Positions 39,478-48,875 of a DNA stretch of 64,000 bases are shown here, in pieces; the stretch's first letter is position 1; every line of letters begins with the position of its first letter. Both the position numbers and the translations under genes were made by a program. The DNA comes from Actinomycetospora corticicola (GTDB lineage: Bacteria; Actinomycetota; Actinomycetes; Mycobacteriales; Pseudonocardiaceae), in assembly GCF_013409505.1 (NCBI RefSeq), contig NZ_JACCBN010000001.1, positions 3,224,001 through 3,288,000 of the forward strand, given 5' to 3'. The notes beneath the pieces were generated by a model that ran no database searches, had not been told where the DNA came from, and saw nothing but the letters and a program-made list of their open reading frames with translations.

Positions 39478-40548
39478 GTGCGCGTCCTCCTGACCGGCGG
39501 TGCCGGTTTCATCGGCTCCGCGATCGCCGACCAGCTCGCCGAGCGTGGCCACACGCCCGTGCTCCTCGACGCCCTGCTGCCGCAGGCCCACGCCGACGGC
39601 AAGGCACCGGAGTGGCTCGACCGCTACGAGCTGGTCCACGGCGACGTCCGCGACGCCGACCTGCTCGACCGGCTCCTGCCCGACGTCGACGCGGTCTGTC
39701 ACCAGGCCGCCATGGTGGGCCACGGCGTCGACCCCAACGACGCGCCGGCGTTCGCCGAGAACAACGACGTCGCCACCGCCGTCCTGCTCGCGGCGATGTA
39801 CCGCTCCGGGCACCGGAAGCTCGTCATGGCCAGCTCGATGGTCGTCTACGGCGAGGGCCGCTACTCCTGCCCGGAGCACGGCGTCCAGCCGCCGCCCGCG
39901 CGCACCCAGGCCGACGTCGACGCCGGCCGCTACGACCTGCCGTGCCCGGTGTGCGGCCGCGACCTGCAGGGCGAGCTCATCCCCGAGGACGCCGCCCTCG
40001 AGCCGCGCTCCACCTATGCGGCGACCAAGCTCGCCCAGGAGCACCTCGCCGTCGCGTGGGCCCGTGCGACCGGCGGCCGCGTCTACGCGATGCGCTACCA
40101 CAACGTCTACGGCCCGCGGATGCCGCAGAACACCCCCTACGCGGGCGTCGCGTCGATCTTCCGGTCGTCCCTGGAGCGCGGCGAGGCCCCGCGCGTCATG
40201 GAGGACGGCCGCCAGCGCCGCGACTTCGTGCACGTCAGCGACGTCGCCGGCGTCAACGTCGCCGCCCTCGAGGCCGCCGAGGACACCACCCCGGCCGGCA
40301 CCTGCGTCCCGCTCAACGTCTGCTCCGGCGAGGTCCGCACCATCGCCGACCTCGCGGGCCAGCTCGCCGAGGCGATGGACGGCCGCGCCCCCGAGATCGT
40401 CGGCGGTGCCCGCCCCGGCGACGTCCGGCACGTCACCGCCGACCCCGCACGCGCCGCGGAGCTGCTCGGGTTCCGCGCGCAGGTCGGGTTCGCCGAGGGC
40501 ATCACCCGCTTCGCCACCGACCCGCTGCGCGCCGCCATCCGTTCCTGA
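39478..40548 (+). CDS. NAD-dependent nucleotide-sugar epimerase/dehydratase with a zinc-ribbon insert
   Basis: 356-residue extended SDR: VRVLLTGGAGFIGSAIADQLAERG (NAD loop), VCHQAAMVG, SSMVVYG and the active-site STYAATKLAQE (Tyr-x3-Lys), then RYHNVYGPRM and RRDFVHVSDVA. Between the Ser and Tyr parts lies an insertion with Cys131, His134, Cys156 and Cys159 (YSCPEH, LPCPVCGRDL), a plausible zinc site. It resembles UDP-glucose-4-epimerase-like enzymes; the sugar is unknown. TACCGT 7 bases before the GTG suggests leaderless expression. Confidence 0.87.
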   Translation: MRVLLTGGAGFIGSAIADQLAERGHTPVLLDALLPQAHADGKAPEWLDRYELVHGDVRDADLLDRLLPDVDAVCHQAAMVGHGVDPNDAPAFAENNDVATAVLLAAMYRSGHRKLVMASSMVVYGEGRYSCPEHGVQPPPARTQADVDAGRYDLPCPVCGRDLQGELIPEDAALEPRSTYAATKLAQEHLAVAWARATGGRVYAMRYHNVYGPRMPQNTPYAGVASIFRSSLERGEAPRVMEDGRQRRDFVHVSDVAGVNVAALEAAEDTTPAGTCVPLNVCSGEVRTIADLAGQLAEAMDGRAPEIVGGARPGDVRHVTADPARAAELLGFRAQVGFAEGITRFATDPLRAAIRS

Positions 40549-40583
40549 CGACGGGTCGGGCGCGGCCCGGCAGGTCGTCCGTC

Positions 40584-40643
40584 CGGAACGAACGGGCCGT
40601 TCGTGGCTTCCAGGTGCACGAACGGGTCGTTCGTCCGGTTCCG
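40584..40643. terminator. Stem-loop after the epimerase gene
   Basis: GGAACGAACGGGCCGTTCGT (40585-40604) pairs with ACGAACGGGTCGTTCGTCC (40618-40636) with few mismatches. Each arm is itself partly palindromic (AACGGGCCGTT). Located between convergent genes. Confidence 0.65.
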
Positions 40644-40677
40644 GGCCGGTTCAGAACCCCGGTCCGCGACCGTGGCG

Positions 40678-40704
40678 CCCCGCTGACGGTGGACGTCAGC
40701 GGGG
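40678..40704. terminator. Stem-loop after the GT-C-like gene
   Basis: CCCCGCTGACG and CGTCAGCGGGG form a perfect 11-bp stem with a 5-base loop, 24 bp beyond the stop of the minus-strand membrane glycosyltransferase-like gene. Confidence 0.65.
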
Positions 40705-40727
40705 GGCCACGGCTGACGGGAGCCGGT

Positions 40728-42179
40728 CTACCAGGTGGTGAACAGCAGGCTGTTCACCAACAGCGCGAGCACCGCCTGGGCCGCGAGCCACCATCGGACC
40801 GACCTCGCCGGCAACAGCGCGCAGGCCAGCACCATCCACGTGCCGAACGGCAACCAGATGCGCTCGACCTCGGATTTGGAGAGCCCGGAGAGGTCGGCCG
40901 CCGCGACCGCGAGCACGGCGGCACCCACGAGCGCGATCAGCGCCACGGGCACCTGCTTCGGCCACCAGGCGAGACGCCGCAGCCCCACCACGACGGCGGG
41001 TCCGATCGCCAGGGCGAACGCGGCCAGGTTGGCCCACACCCAGTAGCGGTACGGGCGCATCAGGCCGTACTCGCCGGGCTGGTAGTACCGGACCTTCACC
41101 TGGGTGTAGCCGTCGAACCAGAAGAACCCGCCGAGGTGGAACAGGCCCACCACGACCAGCACCCCGACGGTCGCGACGACCAGCGGCCACCAGCGGCGCA
41201 CGAGGACCGCGATCACGATCGGCGCGAGCCCGAACGCGGCCAGCCCGTAGGACAGGAACAGGCTCGCGCCGAACGCGAGCCCACCGAGCAGGCACAGCGC
41301 CGAGCCGAGCACCCCGCGCCGCACGGCGCCCAGGGCGAAGAACGCGACCGCCCACGCGAAGACCGCGGCGAACATCCCGTCCGCGGACACCCCGACCCAC
41401 ACCGCGCCCGGGAACAGCACGCCGAACGGGATGTAGCGGCGGGCGAGGGACCGGCCCGCCTCGATCGCGTCGGGCGCGAGCGGCAGCTCGACCGAGCCGG
41501 GGCGCAGCGGCCCCCACCGCACCCCGCCCAGGGCGCCGATCGTGACGGCCACCGCCACCGCGGCGGACGCGCCGACGAACAGCGTGACGAGCGAGGCGGC
41601 CTCGCCGCCCGGCTCCCAGAACCGCGCGATCCAGACGTACACCAGCGTCGCGAGCGGCGGGTGGCCCGAGGAGTGGGTGACCAGGGTGTCGGGGGTCATC
41701 CCGACGATCCGGTCGGCGAAGGTCGTGAGGAACGGGCGGAGCCCGGGATAGCGCCCGACCTCGACGAGGTACTCGGTCGGCGTCGTCAGCCGGTCGACGA
41801 TGCCGGCCTGGTAGCCGTCGATGAGCGCGAGACAGAACGTCCAGGCGGCCGCCGCGAGGTAGGTGACCAGCAGCAGCGGGCCCCAGCGGAGGCGCGCGGC
41901 GACGGTGGGTCCCGCGACGACGACCAGGACCGCGACGACGACCGCCGCGACGCCACCGGGTCGGAAGTGCGGCATCCACTCGGCGAGGACCGGCGGCCAC
42001 CCGACGAGGATCTTCACCCCGCGGTCGATCTCGGCCCACCCGTAGAGGGCGGCCACCGCGACCAGCGCGCACGCCAGGACCGCCGCGATCAGATCTCCCC
42101 GGAGGCGGGGCCCCCGTCGCTCGCGCGTCCCGGGGGCCTCGTCGTCCTGCGGGCGCGTCGGCCCCAGCACCGTGCTCAT
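40728..42179 (-). CDS. Polytopic GT-C-like membrane protein, possible glycosyltransferase
   Basis: 483 residues, about 11-13 hydrophobic helices. The first large loop contains TPTEYLVEVGRYPGLRPFLTTFADRI followed by THSSGHPPLATLVYVW; HPP after the first loop resembles GT-C/PMT-type transferases that use polyprenyl-phosphate sugars. Later features are FFWFDGYTQVKVRYYQ and KSEVERIWLPFGTWM. The donor and acceptor are unknown. It is divergent from a three-gene operon starting with a GT2 enzyme, suggesting surface-sugar work. TACCCT lies 8 bases before the ATG. Confidence 0.65.
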   Translation of the reverse strand: MSTVLGPTRPQDDEAPGTRERRGPRLRGDLIAAVLACALVAVAALYGWAEIDRGVKILVGWPPVLAEWMPHFRPGGVAAVVVAVLVVVAGPTVAARLRWGPLLLVTYLAAAAWTFCLALIDGYQAGIVDRLTTPTEYLVEVGRYPGLRPFLTTFADRIVGMTPDTLVTHSSGHPPLATLVYVWIARFWEPGGEAASLVTLFVGASAAVAVAVTIGALGGVRWGPLRPGSVELPLAPDAIEAGRSLARRYIPFGVLFPGAVWVGVSADGMFAAVFAWAVAFFALGAVRRGVLGSALCLLGGLAFGASLFLSYGLAAFGLAPIVIAVLVRRWWPLVVATVGVLVVVGLFHLGGFFWFDGYTQVKVRYYQPGEYGLMRPYRYWVWANLAAFALAIGPAVVVGLRRLAWWPKQVPVALIALVGAAVLAVAAADLSGLSKSEVERIWLPFGTWMVLACALLPARSVRWWLAAQAVLALLVNSLLFTTW

Positions 42180-42339
42180 CGCCACGGAGGGTACGAAGCC
42201 GACGTCAGGGCGCCGTGAGCAGGGCCCGAGCGGCGGTGAAAGGTGCTCCGATCGGTGGAAGCTCACGTCCGCTTCACGGTCGACGCGAGATGGCAACCCG
42301 GTTGCGCGCGTCGGAACCCGACCTCATAGCGTGACCACG

Positions 42340-43032
42340 GTGAGCGGTCGTGTCGATGTGGTGCTCCCCTGCCTGAACGAGGTCGAGGCGCTCCCCGGCG
42401 TGCTCGACGCCCTGCCCGAGGGGTTCGACGCGGTGGTGGCCGACAACGGCTCCACCGACGGCACCCCGGAGCTCGCCGCGCGCCGCGGCGCCCTGGTGGT
42501 GCACGAGGAACGCAAGGGCTACGGCGCGGCCGTGCACGCCGGCCTCGAGGCGACGCGCACCGAGGTCGTCGCCACGATCGACGCCGACGGCTCCCTCGAC
42601 CCCGCCGAGCTGCCGGCCATGGTCCGGCTGCTGCTCGACACCGACGCGGACATCGTCGTCGGCCGGCGCGTGCCGGCCGCCCGCGGCGTCTGGCCCTGGC
42701 ACGCGCGGGTGAGCAACCACGTGCTGTCCGGCCTCATGCGGGTGCAGGGCGTGGGCGTGCGGGACATCGCCCCGGTCCGGGTGGCCCGCCGACAGGCCCT
42801 GCTCGACCTCGGCATCACCGACCGCGCCTTCGGCTACCCCCTCGAACTGCTCATCCGGGCGGGCGCGGCGGGCTGGACGATCCGCGAGGTGGACGTCGCC
42901 TACCGGCCGCGGGCCGGCGGGCGGTCGAAGGTCTCGGGCTCGGTCCGCGGCACGGCCCGGGCCGTGCGGGACATGACGAAGGCCCTCGCCCGCACCCGCG
43001 CCCACAGCGCGTCGATCCGGGTGAACCGATGA
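42340..43032 (+). CDS. Family 2 glycosyltransferase
   Basis: 230 residues of a GT-A catalytic domain without membrane helices: VDVVLPCLNEVEALPGVLDAL, FDAVVADNGSTDGTPELA, HEERKGYGAAVHAGLEA and TIDADGSLDPAEL (DxD metal motif), IVVGRRVPAARG. The C-terminal half (YRPRAGGRSKVSGSVRGTARAVRDM) matches dolichol-phosphate-mannose-synthase-like enzymes. The GTG at 42340 is 7 bases after TAGCGT; an in-frame GTG at 42331 overlaps that box. It is coupled to the next gene by ATGA. Confidence 0.88.
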   Translation: MSGRVDVVLPCLNEVEALPGVLDALPEGFDAVVADNGSTDGTPELAARRGALVVHEERKGYGAAVHAGLEATRTEVVATIDADGSLDPAELPAMVRLLLDTDADIVVGRRVPAARGVWPWHARVSNHVLSGLMRVQGVGVRDIAPVRVARRQALLDLGITDRAFGYPLELLIRAGAAGWTIREVDVAYRPRAGGRSKVSGSVRGTARAVRDMTKALARTRAHSASIRVNR

Positions 43033-43820
43033 CGGAGGCGGCTGCGAACGCGTCGATCATGCAGTCCGACAATCCGGTTCGACGGGTGGTGCTGGTGCTC
43101 GCCAAGGCCCCCGTCGCCGGACGCGCGAAGACCCGCCTCACCCCGCCGGCGACCCCGCAGGGCGCGGCGCGGATCGCGGCCGCGGCCCTCCTCGACACCC
43201 TCGACGCCGCCGTCGGCGTGCCGGACGCGCGGGTCCTGGTGGCCCTCGAGGGCGACCTGGACGACGCCGAGCGCGGCGACGAGATCCGGGCGGCCCTCGC
43301 ACCCCACACCGTGGTCCGCCAGCGCGGCGACGCACTCGGCGAGCGCATCGAGGCCGTGCACGCCGACGCCGCCGACCGGTTCCCCGGCGCGGCCACCGTG
43401 CAGGTCGGCATGGACACCCCGCAGCTGGACGCCGCACGGCTCGACGACGCGCTGCGCACCGTCGAGTCCGGCCGACCGGCCGGAATAGGGATCGCCCACG
43501 ACGGTGGATGGTGGGCCCTGGCGCTGCGCGACCCGCGCCGAGCGGCGATCATCTCGCCCATCCCGACCTCTCGTGACGACACCGGACCCCGCACCCTCGC
43601 CGCCCTGCGCGACGCCCTCGGCGACGACGCCGTGGCCGAGCTGGCGACGCTGTCCGACGTCGACACCGCCGACGACGCCGTCACCGTGGCCGGGCTCGCA
43701 CCCGACGGCCGGTTCGCCCGCGCGGTCGCGGAGAACCTGGGTGGCAGGGTCGACGAGGTCGACGACACGGACGACGCCGTCCCCGCCATCGCAACGCTGT
43801 CCGGAGGTGGACGTCCGTGA
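43029..43820 (+). CDS. DUF2064/TIGR04282-type nucleotidyl- or glycosyltransferase-like protein
   Basis: 263 residues. VRRVVLVLAKAPVAGRAKTRLTPPATPQGAARIAAAALLDTL is the N-terminal signature of the TIGR04282/DUF2064 family; VQVGMDTPQLDAARLDDAL and GIGIAHDGGWWALALRDPRRAAI are other conserved parts, with TSRDDTGPRTLAAL near the end. The family has a GT-A/CofC-like fold and commonly sits between a GT2 and a methyltransferase, as here. Substrate unknown. Confidence 0.82.
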   Translation: MTEAAANASIMQSDNPVRRVVLVLAKAPVAGRAKTRLTPPATPQGAARIAAAALLDTLDAAVGVPDARVLVALEGDLDDAERGDEIRAALAPHTVVRQRGDALGERIEAVHADAADRFPGAATVQVGMDTPQLDAARLDDALRTVESGRPAGIGIAHDGGWWALALRDPRRAAIISPIPTSRDDTGPRTLAALRDALGDDAVAELATLSDVDTADDAVTVAGLAPDGRFARAVAENLGGRVDEVDDTDDAVPAIATLSGGGRP

Positions 43821-44572
43821 CGTCGGTGAGCAGCCCCATGACCGAGCCCTTCGCCGTCGTGGACGCCGCGCGCGAACGCTCGGGGGCCGGGACGGACACG
43901 TTCGACGGCACGGTCTTCGACGCCGCCCTCGCCGGCTTCGAGCACACGCTCGTCCGCACCGACGGCGTGGTGCTCCCGCTCGCGGTCCAGCGCTGGCAGG
44001 ACGACGCGGACGAGCTCGACGACTGGCTCCTGGAGCGCTGCTCGGGCGCCACCCTGGACCTCGGCTGCGGGCCGGGCCGCCTCGTGGTCGCCCTCGCCGA
44101 CCGCGGGGTCCCGGCGCTCGGCGTCGACGTCTCGGTCCAGGCCGTGCAGCGCTGCCTGCAGCGCGGGGCGGCCGTGCTGCACCGCGACGCGTTCGAGCGG
44201 CTCCCCGGCGAGGGGCGCTGGCAGCACGTGGTGCTCGCCGACGGCAACATCGGCATCGGGGGCGACCCGGTGGCGCTGCTGCGCCGCTGCGACCAGCTGC
44301 TGACCGAGTCCGGCACCGTCCTGCTCGAGGTCGAACCCGGGACGGGGCTGTGGCAGGGCGCTGCGCACCTGGTCCGCGAGGGCCGCGACGAGACTCCGGA
44401 GAGTCCGCGCACCTGGTTCCCGTGGGCGGTGCTCGGGTCCGAGGCCGTCGACGAGGTCGCCGAGGCCGCGGGCCTGCGGGTCGTGGAGCGGTCCTGGTCG
44501 GAGTCGGCGCTGCCCGACCCCACCGGCACCGCCCGCCCCGACGGCCGGGCGTTCGCCGTCCTGGCGCGCTGA
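43817..44572 (+). CDS. Class I SAM-dependent methyltransferase
   Basis: 251 residues: ATLDLGCGPGRLVVALADRGVPALGVDVSVQAVQ (SAM motif I and II), HVVLADGNIGIGGDPVALLRRCDQLL (motif IV-V region). It overlaps the previous gene by 4 bp and completes a GT2/DUF2064/methyltransferase operon, likely for one secreted or membrane-linked glycan or small molecule. Confidence 0.85.
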   Translation: MTSVSSPMTEPFAVVDAARERSGAGTDTFDGTVFDAALAGFEHTLVRTDGVVLPLAVQRWQDDADELDDWLLERCSGATLDLGCGPGRLVVALADRGVPALGVDVSVQAVQRCLQRGAAVLHRDAFERLPGEGRWQHVVLADGNIGIGGDPVALLRRCDQLLTESGTVLLEVEPGTGLWQGAAHLVREGRDETPESPRTWFPWAVLGSEAVDEVAEAAGLRVVERSWSESALPDPTGTARPDGRAFAVLAR

Positions 44573-44621
44573 CGGCGCGATCGGCGGGCGGCCGCCCGCG
44601 GACCGTCCCCACGACGGGCCC

Positions 44622-46052
44622 TCAGCGCCCGCCGATCACCTGGCTGCCCAGCGTCACCGGCACCTGCCGGGGCGCGCCGCCGCCGGAGACGACCGTCAAG
44701 GTCACCACCTGACCGGGCGGGGTCGACTGCACCGCGGCCACCAGGGCGTCGGCGTCCTCGATGACGCGGTCGTCGACCCGGGTGACCAGGTCGTTCGGCT
44801 GCAGGCCCGCCCCCGCGGCCGGCGAGCCCGGCGTCACGCCGGCGACCGTCGCCCCGCGGGCCCCGCGGTCGGCCACCTGCACGCCGATGATCGCCTGGGT
44901 GGCCCGGCCGGTCTCCACCAGCTCGGTCGCGATCCGCCGCGCGTGGTTCATGGGGATGGCGAAGCCCAGCCCGATCGACCCGCCCTCCTGGCCGGCGCCG
45001 CCGCCGGTGACGCTCGCGATCGCCGTGTTGATCCCGACGATGCGGCCCGCGGAGTCGGCCAGCGGACCCCCGGAGTTGCCGGGGTTGATCGCGGCGTCGG
45101 TCTGGATCGCGTCGATGACGCTGCTCTGGTCGGCGGTCGACCCGCCCGCGGCGACCGGTCGGCGGAGCGCGGAGACGATGCCGGAGGTGACGGTCCCGGA
45201 GAGCCCCAGCGGGGAGCCGACGGCCACCACGGCCTGACCCTGGCGGAGCTCGGTCGAGTCGCCGAGGGTCGCCGGGCGCAGGTTGCCGACCCCGCTCGCC
45301 CGCACGACGGCGATGTCGGCCGACGGTGCCGTGCCGACGAGCGTCACGGGAGCGCTCGAGCCGTCCGCGAACAGCGCCTGCAGGCCGCCGGCGCGGCCGG
45401 CCGCGAGGACGTGGTTGTTCGTCATGATCAGACCGTCGGCGGAGATGATCACCCCGGACCCGGCGCCGGAGGCACCGACGATCTGCACGGTGCTCGGCAG
45501 CACCGTCGCCGCGATGGCCTCCACCGTGCCGGCCGGGGCCGGGGGCAGCGGATCGCCGTCGGCGGTGGAGCCGAGCGAGGTCTGCGCGACCGACCGCGAG
45601 GAGAACAGCGACCCCGCGACCGCCCCGCCGACGAGCCCGGCCACGAGCGCCACCAGCGCGACGAGGACGAGGCTCCGGCGCCCGACGCCACCACGCCCGG
45701 CGTCGGGACCGCCCTCCGTGCGACCGGGGCCGGGGGTGCTCCACCCGACGCCCGCGTCGGCGGGGAAGCCGCCGGGCGGCGTCGCGGTCATCCCCGACGT
45801 CGGGGCGGGTCGGCCCCAGCCGTAGTCGGTCCGCTCCCCGCCCGCACCGGCCGGGTCGCTGCCCCCGAAGGGCGCGCCGGACCAGGACCGCGGCGCCTCC
45901 GCGGGGGCCCCGCTCGGGGTGTCCGACCAGCGGACGCCACCCGCGCCGTACCCGGTGCCGAGCCCGGGCCGTTCGACGGTCGCCGGGTCCGGCTCCGCCC
46001 CCGTGGTCCCCGCGCGCTCCGGCTCGCCGTCGTGACGGGGCGTCTCGCTCAT
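44622..46052 (-). CDS. HtrA/DegP-like membrane-anchored serine protease (PepD-like)
   Basis: 476 residues. A Pro/Gly-rich cytosolic region (~1-125), one membrane helix (RRSLVLVALVALVAGLVGGAVAGSLF), a trypsin-like domain with His in MTNNHVLAA, Asp in SADIAVVRA and Ser in NPGNSGGPL, and a C-terminal PDZ domain (GSPAAGAGLQPNDLVTRVDDRVI). It degrades or chaperones damaged exported proteins. Divergent from an MprB-like kinase, matching the mycobacterial mprA-mprB-pepD stress locus. GGGGAG precedes the ATG. Confidence 0.92.
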   Translation of the reverse strand: MSETPRHDGEPERAGTTGAEPDPATVERPGLGTGYGAGGVRWSDTPSGAPAEAPRSWSGAPFGGSDPAGAGGERTDYGWGRPAPTSGMTATPPGGFPADAGVGWSTPGPGRTEGGPDAGRGGVGRRSLVLVALVALVAGLVGGAVAGSLFSSRSVAQTSLGSTADGDPLPPAPAGTVEAIAATVLPSTVQIVGASGAGSGVIISADGLIMTNNHVLAAGRAGGLQALFADGSSAPVTLVGTAPSADIAVVRASGVGNLRPATLGDSTELRQGQAVVAVGSPLGLSGTVTSGIVSALRRPVAAGGSTADQSSVIDAIQTDAAINPGNSGGPLADSAGRIVGINTAIASVTGGGAGQEGGSIGLGFAIPMNHARRIATELVETGRATQAIIGVQVADRGARGATVAGVTPGSPAAGAGLQPNDLVTRVDDRVIEDADALVAAVQSTPPGQVVTLTVVSGGGAPRQVPVTLGSQVIGGR

Positions 46053-46140
46053 GACTCCCCAGCCTTCCTCATCGCCGGGGCGCGGGCCCGGTGGGGAGGT
46101 CACGGTCGCGGTACGGCGTCATCGGGGAGGATCGGGGGTG

Positions 46141-47613
46141 ATGAACCCCCGATCGGACGCCGCCGCTGCCCAGAGTGCGGTCGACGGCGGGGCCGAGCGC
46201 CCCGACCCGCCGTCGGGATGGCACGTCCTGCTGGAGATCCCGCTGCGCCGCCGCGTGGCGATCCTCGTGTCGATCGGCGCGGGCCTGCTGGTCGCGCTGA
46301 TCGCGGTGGCCGTGTTCCTCACCGCCTACCGGGCGCTCTACGACCAGCTCGACGAGAGCCTCGTCGAGCGGGCCACGGCGGCCGCGTCGAGCGACCTCGC
46401 CGATCCCACGATGCTCTCGCGGGTCGTCTCGCCGGACGCCCTCGCGGCCGGCGACTACCGGGTCGCGATCGTCCTGGCCGACGGGCGGGCGGTGTCGATC
46501 GCGAACAGCGTGCCGCCGATCGGCGCGTCCGAGTTCGCGGTGGCCGCCGGGACCCCGGAGCCGCCGCGCACCGGGTTCGTCGGCGGCGCGCCGTACCGGG
46601 TGGTCGCCGTGCAGGCCGACCGGGGCATCGCCGTGGTCCTGGCCCAGGAGCTCGAGCCGACGCGGCGGACGCTCTCCCGGCTGGCGATCGTGCTCGTCGT
46701 CGTCGGCGGGCTCGGGGTGGTGCTCGCGGCGCTGACCGGCGTCGCGATCGCGCGGGCCGGCCTGCGCCCGGTCGAGCGGCTCATCTCGGCGACCGAGCGC
46801 GTGGCCCGCACCGGCGACCTCGAGCCGATCACGGTGACCGGCGGGGACGAGATCGCCCGCCTGACCCGCAGCTTCAACGCGATGCTCGCGGCCCTGGCGT
46901 CGTCGATCGACCGGCAACGACGTCTGGTCGCGGACGCGGGCCACGAGTTGCGCACCCCGCTCACCTCGCTGCGCACCAACCTGGAGCTGCTGGTCGCCGC
47001 CGAGGAGGGCGCCGCGTCCGGGCGTCCCGACGCGCCGCGCCTCTCCCCCACCGACCGTGCCGAGCTCACCGAGGACCTGCGGGCCCAGATCGACGAGCTC
47101 GCCACCCTGGTCGGCGACGTCGTCGAGCTCGCGCGCGACGACCCGCCCGAGGTGGCGGCCGAGCACCTGGACCTCTCCGAGGTGGTCGAGCGGGCGCTCG
47201 ACCGGGCCCGGCCCCGTGCTCCCGGCGTCACGTTCGCCGCTGAACTGGTGCCCCTCGAGGTCGTCGGCGACGCGAGCGCGCTGGAGCGCGCCGTGCTCAA
47301 CCTGCTCGACAACGCGGCGAAGTGGAGTCCACCGGGGGCGACCGTCACCGTGCTGCTGCGCGAGGGTGTGGCCCCCGAGCGGCCCGGGACGGCGGTGCTC
47401 GAGATCGCCGACGAGGGCCCCGGTATCGCCCCCGAGGAGCGGGAGCTCGTGTTCGACCGGTTCTTCCGGTCCGCCGACGCCCGCACCATGCCGGGGTCGG
47501 GGCTGGGGCTCTCGATCGTCGCCCAGACCGCGACCCGCCACCACGGAGGGGTCTCCGCCCACGAGGCGTCCTCAGGCGGCGCGCTGCTCCAGCTGTGGCT
47601 GCCGCGCGCCTGA
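46141..47613 (+). CDS. Sensor histidine kinase (MprB-like)
   Basis: 490 residues: membrane helix (VAILVSIGAGLLVALIAVAVFLTAY), extracytoplasmic sensor (~60-175), second helix (LAIVLVVVGGLGVVLAALTGVAIA), HAMP (RAGLRPVERLISATERVARTGDLEPI), His box DAGHELRTPLTSLRTNLELL, and ATPase boxes NLLDNAAKWSPPG, DEGPGIAPEE, DRFFRSADARTMPGSGLGLSIV. It probably senses envelope stress. The ATG at 46141 has GGAGGATCGGGGG upstream. The matching response regulator is 1.3 kb downstream on the other strand. Confidence 0.93.
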   Translation: MNPRSDAAAAQSAVDGGAERPDPPSGWHVLLEIPLRRRVAILVSIGAGLLVALIAVAVFLTAYRALYDQLDESLVERATAAASSDLADPTMLSRVVSPDALAAGDYRVAIVLADGRAVSIANSVPPIGASEFAVAAGTPEPPRTGFVGGAPYRVVAVQADRGIAVVLAQELEPTRRTLSRLAIVLVVVGGLGVVLAALTGVAIARAGLRPVERLISATERVARTGDLEPITVTGGDEIARLTRSFNAMLAALASSIDRQRRLVADAGHELRTPLTSLRTNLELLVAAEEGAASGRPDAPRLSPTDRAELTEDLRAQIDELATLVGDVVELARDDPPEVAAEHLDLSEVVERALDRARPRAPGVTFAAELVPLEVVGDASALERAVLNLLDNAAKWSPPGATVTVLLREGVAPERPGTAVLEIADEGPGIAPEERELVFDRFFRSADARTMPGSGLGLSIVAQTATRHHGGVSAHEASSGGALLQLWLPRA

Positions 47614-47796
47614 CGACCGACGGGTCAGCCAGAGCGCGGCCAGCCCCTGCCCGGCGAGGTCCAGCGAGTCGACGGTGACGACCGCCAGCCACGACACGGC
47701 GCGCCGCACGTCGTCCAGACCCGTCACTGCCGCCCACCGTGCCACCGCTCGTTCCGCCACGGCTCCAGGGTGGCCCTCGCCGGCTGCCGTCTCCAT
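47572..47796 (-). CDS. Possible small protein overlapping the kinase 3' end
   Basis: 74-codon frame with an ATG at 47796. The peptide (METAAGEGHPGAVAERAVARW, DDVRRAVSWLAVVTVDSLDLAGQGLAALWLTRR) could form amphipathic helices, but no family or ribosome site is evident and it overlaps the kinase gene by 42 bp. Listed as possible only. Confidence 0.3.
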   Translation of the reverse strand: METAAGEGHPGAVAERAVARWAAVTGLDDVRRAVSWLAVVTVDSLDLAGQGLAALWLTRRSSGARQPQLEQRAA

Positions 47797-47983
47797 GAGA
47801 CGAACGCATGAGTCCGCTGTGCGTCGACTCCCCCGTCCGGCGCCGGTGACCGCGCTCCGGTCCCGGCACGCGCCCGGTGCCGCCCCGTCCGGCGGAACGT
47901 TCACCGCCCCGGCCGCACCCGGGATCGGCGCAGCGTCGTTGACCCGACGTGGACTCCACACCGGACGGACGCGGGCGGGGTCG
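47797..47983. other. Intergenic region before the secreted lyase-like gene
   Basis: Together with the doubtful small frame before it, this makes a 370-bp stretch (47614-47983) between the kinase and the secreted protein gene. I see no convincing promoter, repeat or RNA in it. Confidence 0.4.
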
Positions 47984-48871
47984 ATGACGACCACCCTGTC
48001 CCGGCCGTCCCACCCGTCCCGGCCGCCGCACCCGGGGCGCCTGCGACTGGTCCTCGCCGCCGTGCTGGCGGGCGCCGCGATGGCCGTGCCGATCGCCCTG
48101 TCCGGCGGCCACCCGTCGGCGACGCCGGCGGTGCCCCCGCCCATGGCCCTCGACGACGGCCCCGCCACGACGACGAGCCGCGTCGACCCGCTCGCCGCCG
48201 GACGGGCCCTGGCGGCGCGGCCCGCGACCGGCGACGGCGTGTTCGACACCGCGGTCGGTGACTTCGCCTCCCACTTCGACGACTCCGGCGGCTCCGGGCT
48301 CGTCGACGGGTCCCCCCTGCCGACCGTGGTCGACGGACCGGGGATGCGGTTCGCGATCCCCGGCGGAGCGAAGCGGGCCGAGGTGCTCCCCGAGCTGCCG
48401 GAGTACCACGAGGGCGACGACCTGTGGGTCCACGACGTCAGCCGGCTGCGGGACCTCCCGACCGACACCGGGACCTGGCAACTGGTGCTGCAGTGGCACC
48501 AGCGGGCCAACACCGGCTCGCCGCCGATCGCGCTGGAGGCCGGTCACGGGCGGCTGCGGCTCGCCAACGTCGGCGCCGACCAGCAGGACCTGGGGCCGTT
48601 GCGCCCGGACGACACGCTCGACGTCGTGCTCCACGTGCACTTCTCGCGGTCCCCGGACGAGGCCGTCGTCGACGTGTGGCGCGACGGGCGGGCGCGCCTG
48701 CTCGGCCACCACCCGCCGCAGGGGACCCTGCTCGACGGCGGGGACTACCTCAAGCTCGGCCTCTACCGCGACCCCGCGATCACGCAGGACTCCTCGATGA
48801 CCACGACCCGCCTCGTCGCGGGCCCCACCGCGGCGTCGATCAACGCGCAGGGCATCACCCCGCGGCCGTGA
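47984..48871 (+). CDS. Secreted heparin-lyase-I-like / polysaccharide-lyase-fold protein
   Basis: 295 residues. A basic N-terminus with a hydrophobic stretch (LRLVLAAVLAGAAMAVPIAL) suggests Sec export or membrane anchoring. The mature part (EYHEGDDLWVHDVSRLRDLPTDTGTWQLVLQWHQRANTGSPPIALEAGHGRLRL, then DTLDVVLHVHFS) matches the concanavalin-like fold of heparin lyase I-type proteins. Whether it cleaves a glycan is unknown. It lies between the kinase and the response regulator genes, splitting what is a tight operon in mycobacteria. Confidence 0.7.
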   Translation: MTTTLSRPSHPSRPPHPGRLRLVLAAVLAGAAMAVPIALSGGHPSATPAVPPPMALDDGPATTTSRVDPLAAGRALAARPATGDGVFDTAVGDFASHFDDSGGSGLVDGSPLPTVVDGPGMRFAIPGGAKRAEVLPELPEYHEGDDLWVHDVSRLRDLPTDTGTWQLVLQWHQRANTGSPPIALEAGHGRLRLANVGADQQDLGPLRPDDTLDVVLHVHFSRSPDEAVVDVWRDGRARLLGHHPPQGTLLDGGDYLKLGLYRDPAITQDSSMTTTRLVAGPTAASINAQGITPRP

Positions 48872-48875
48872 CCGC

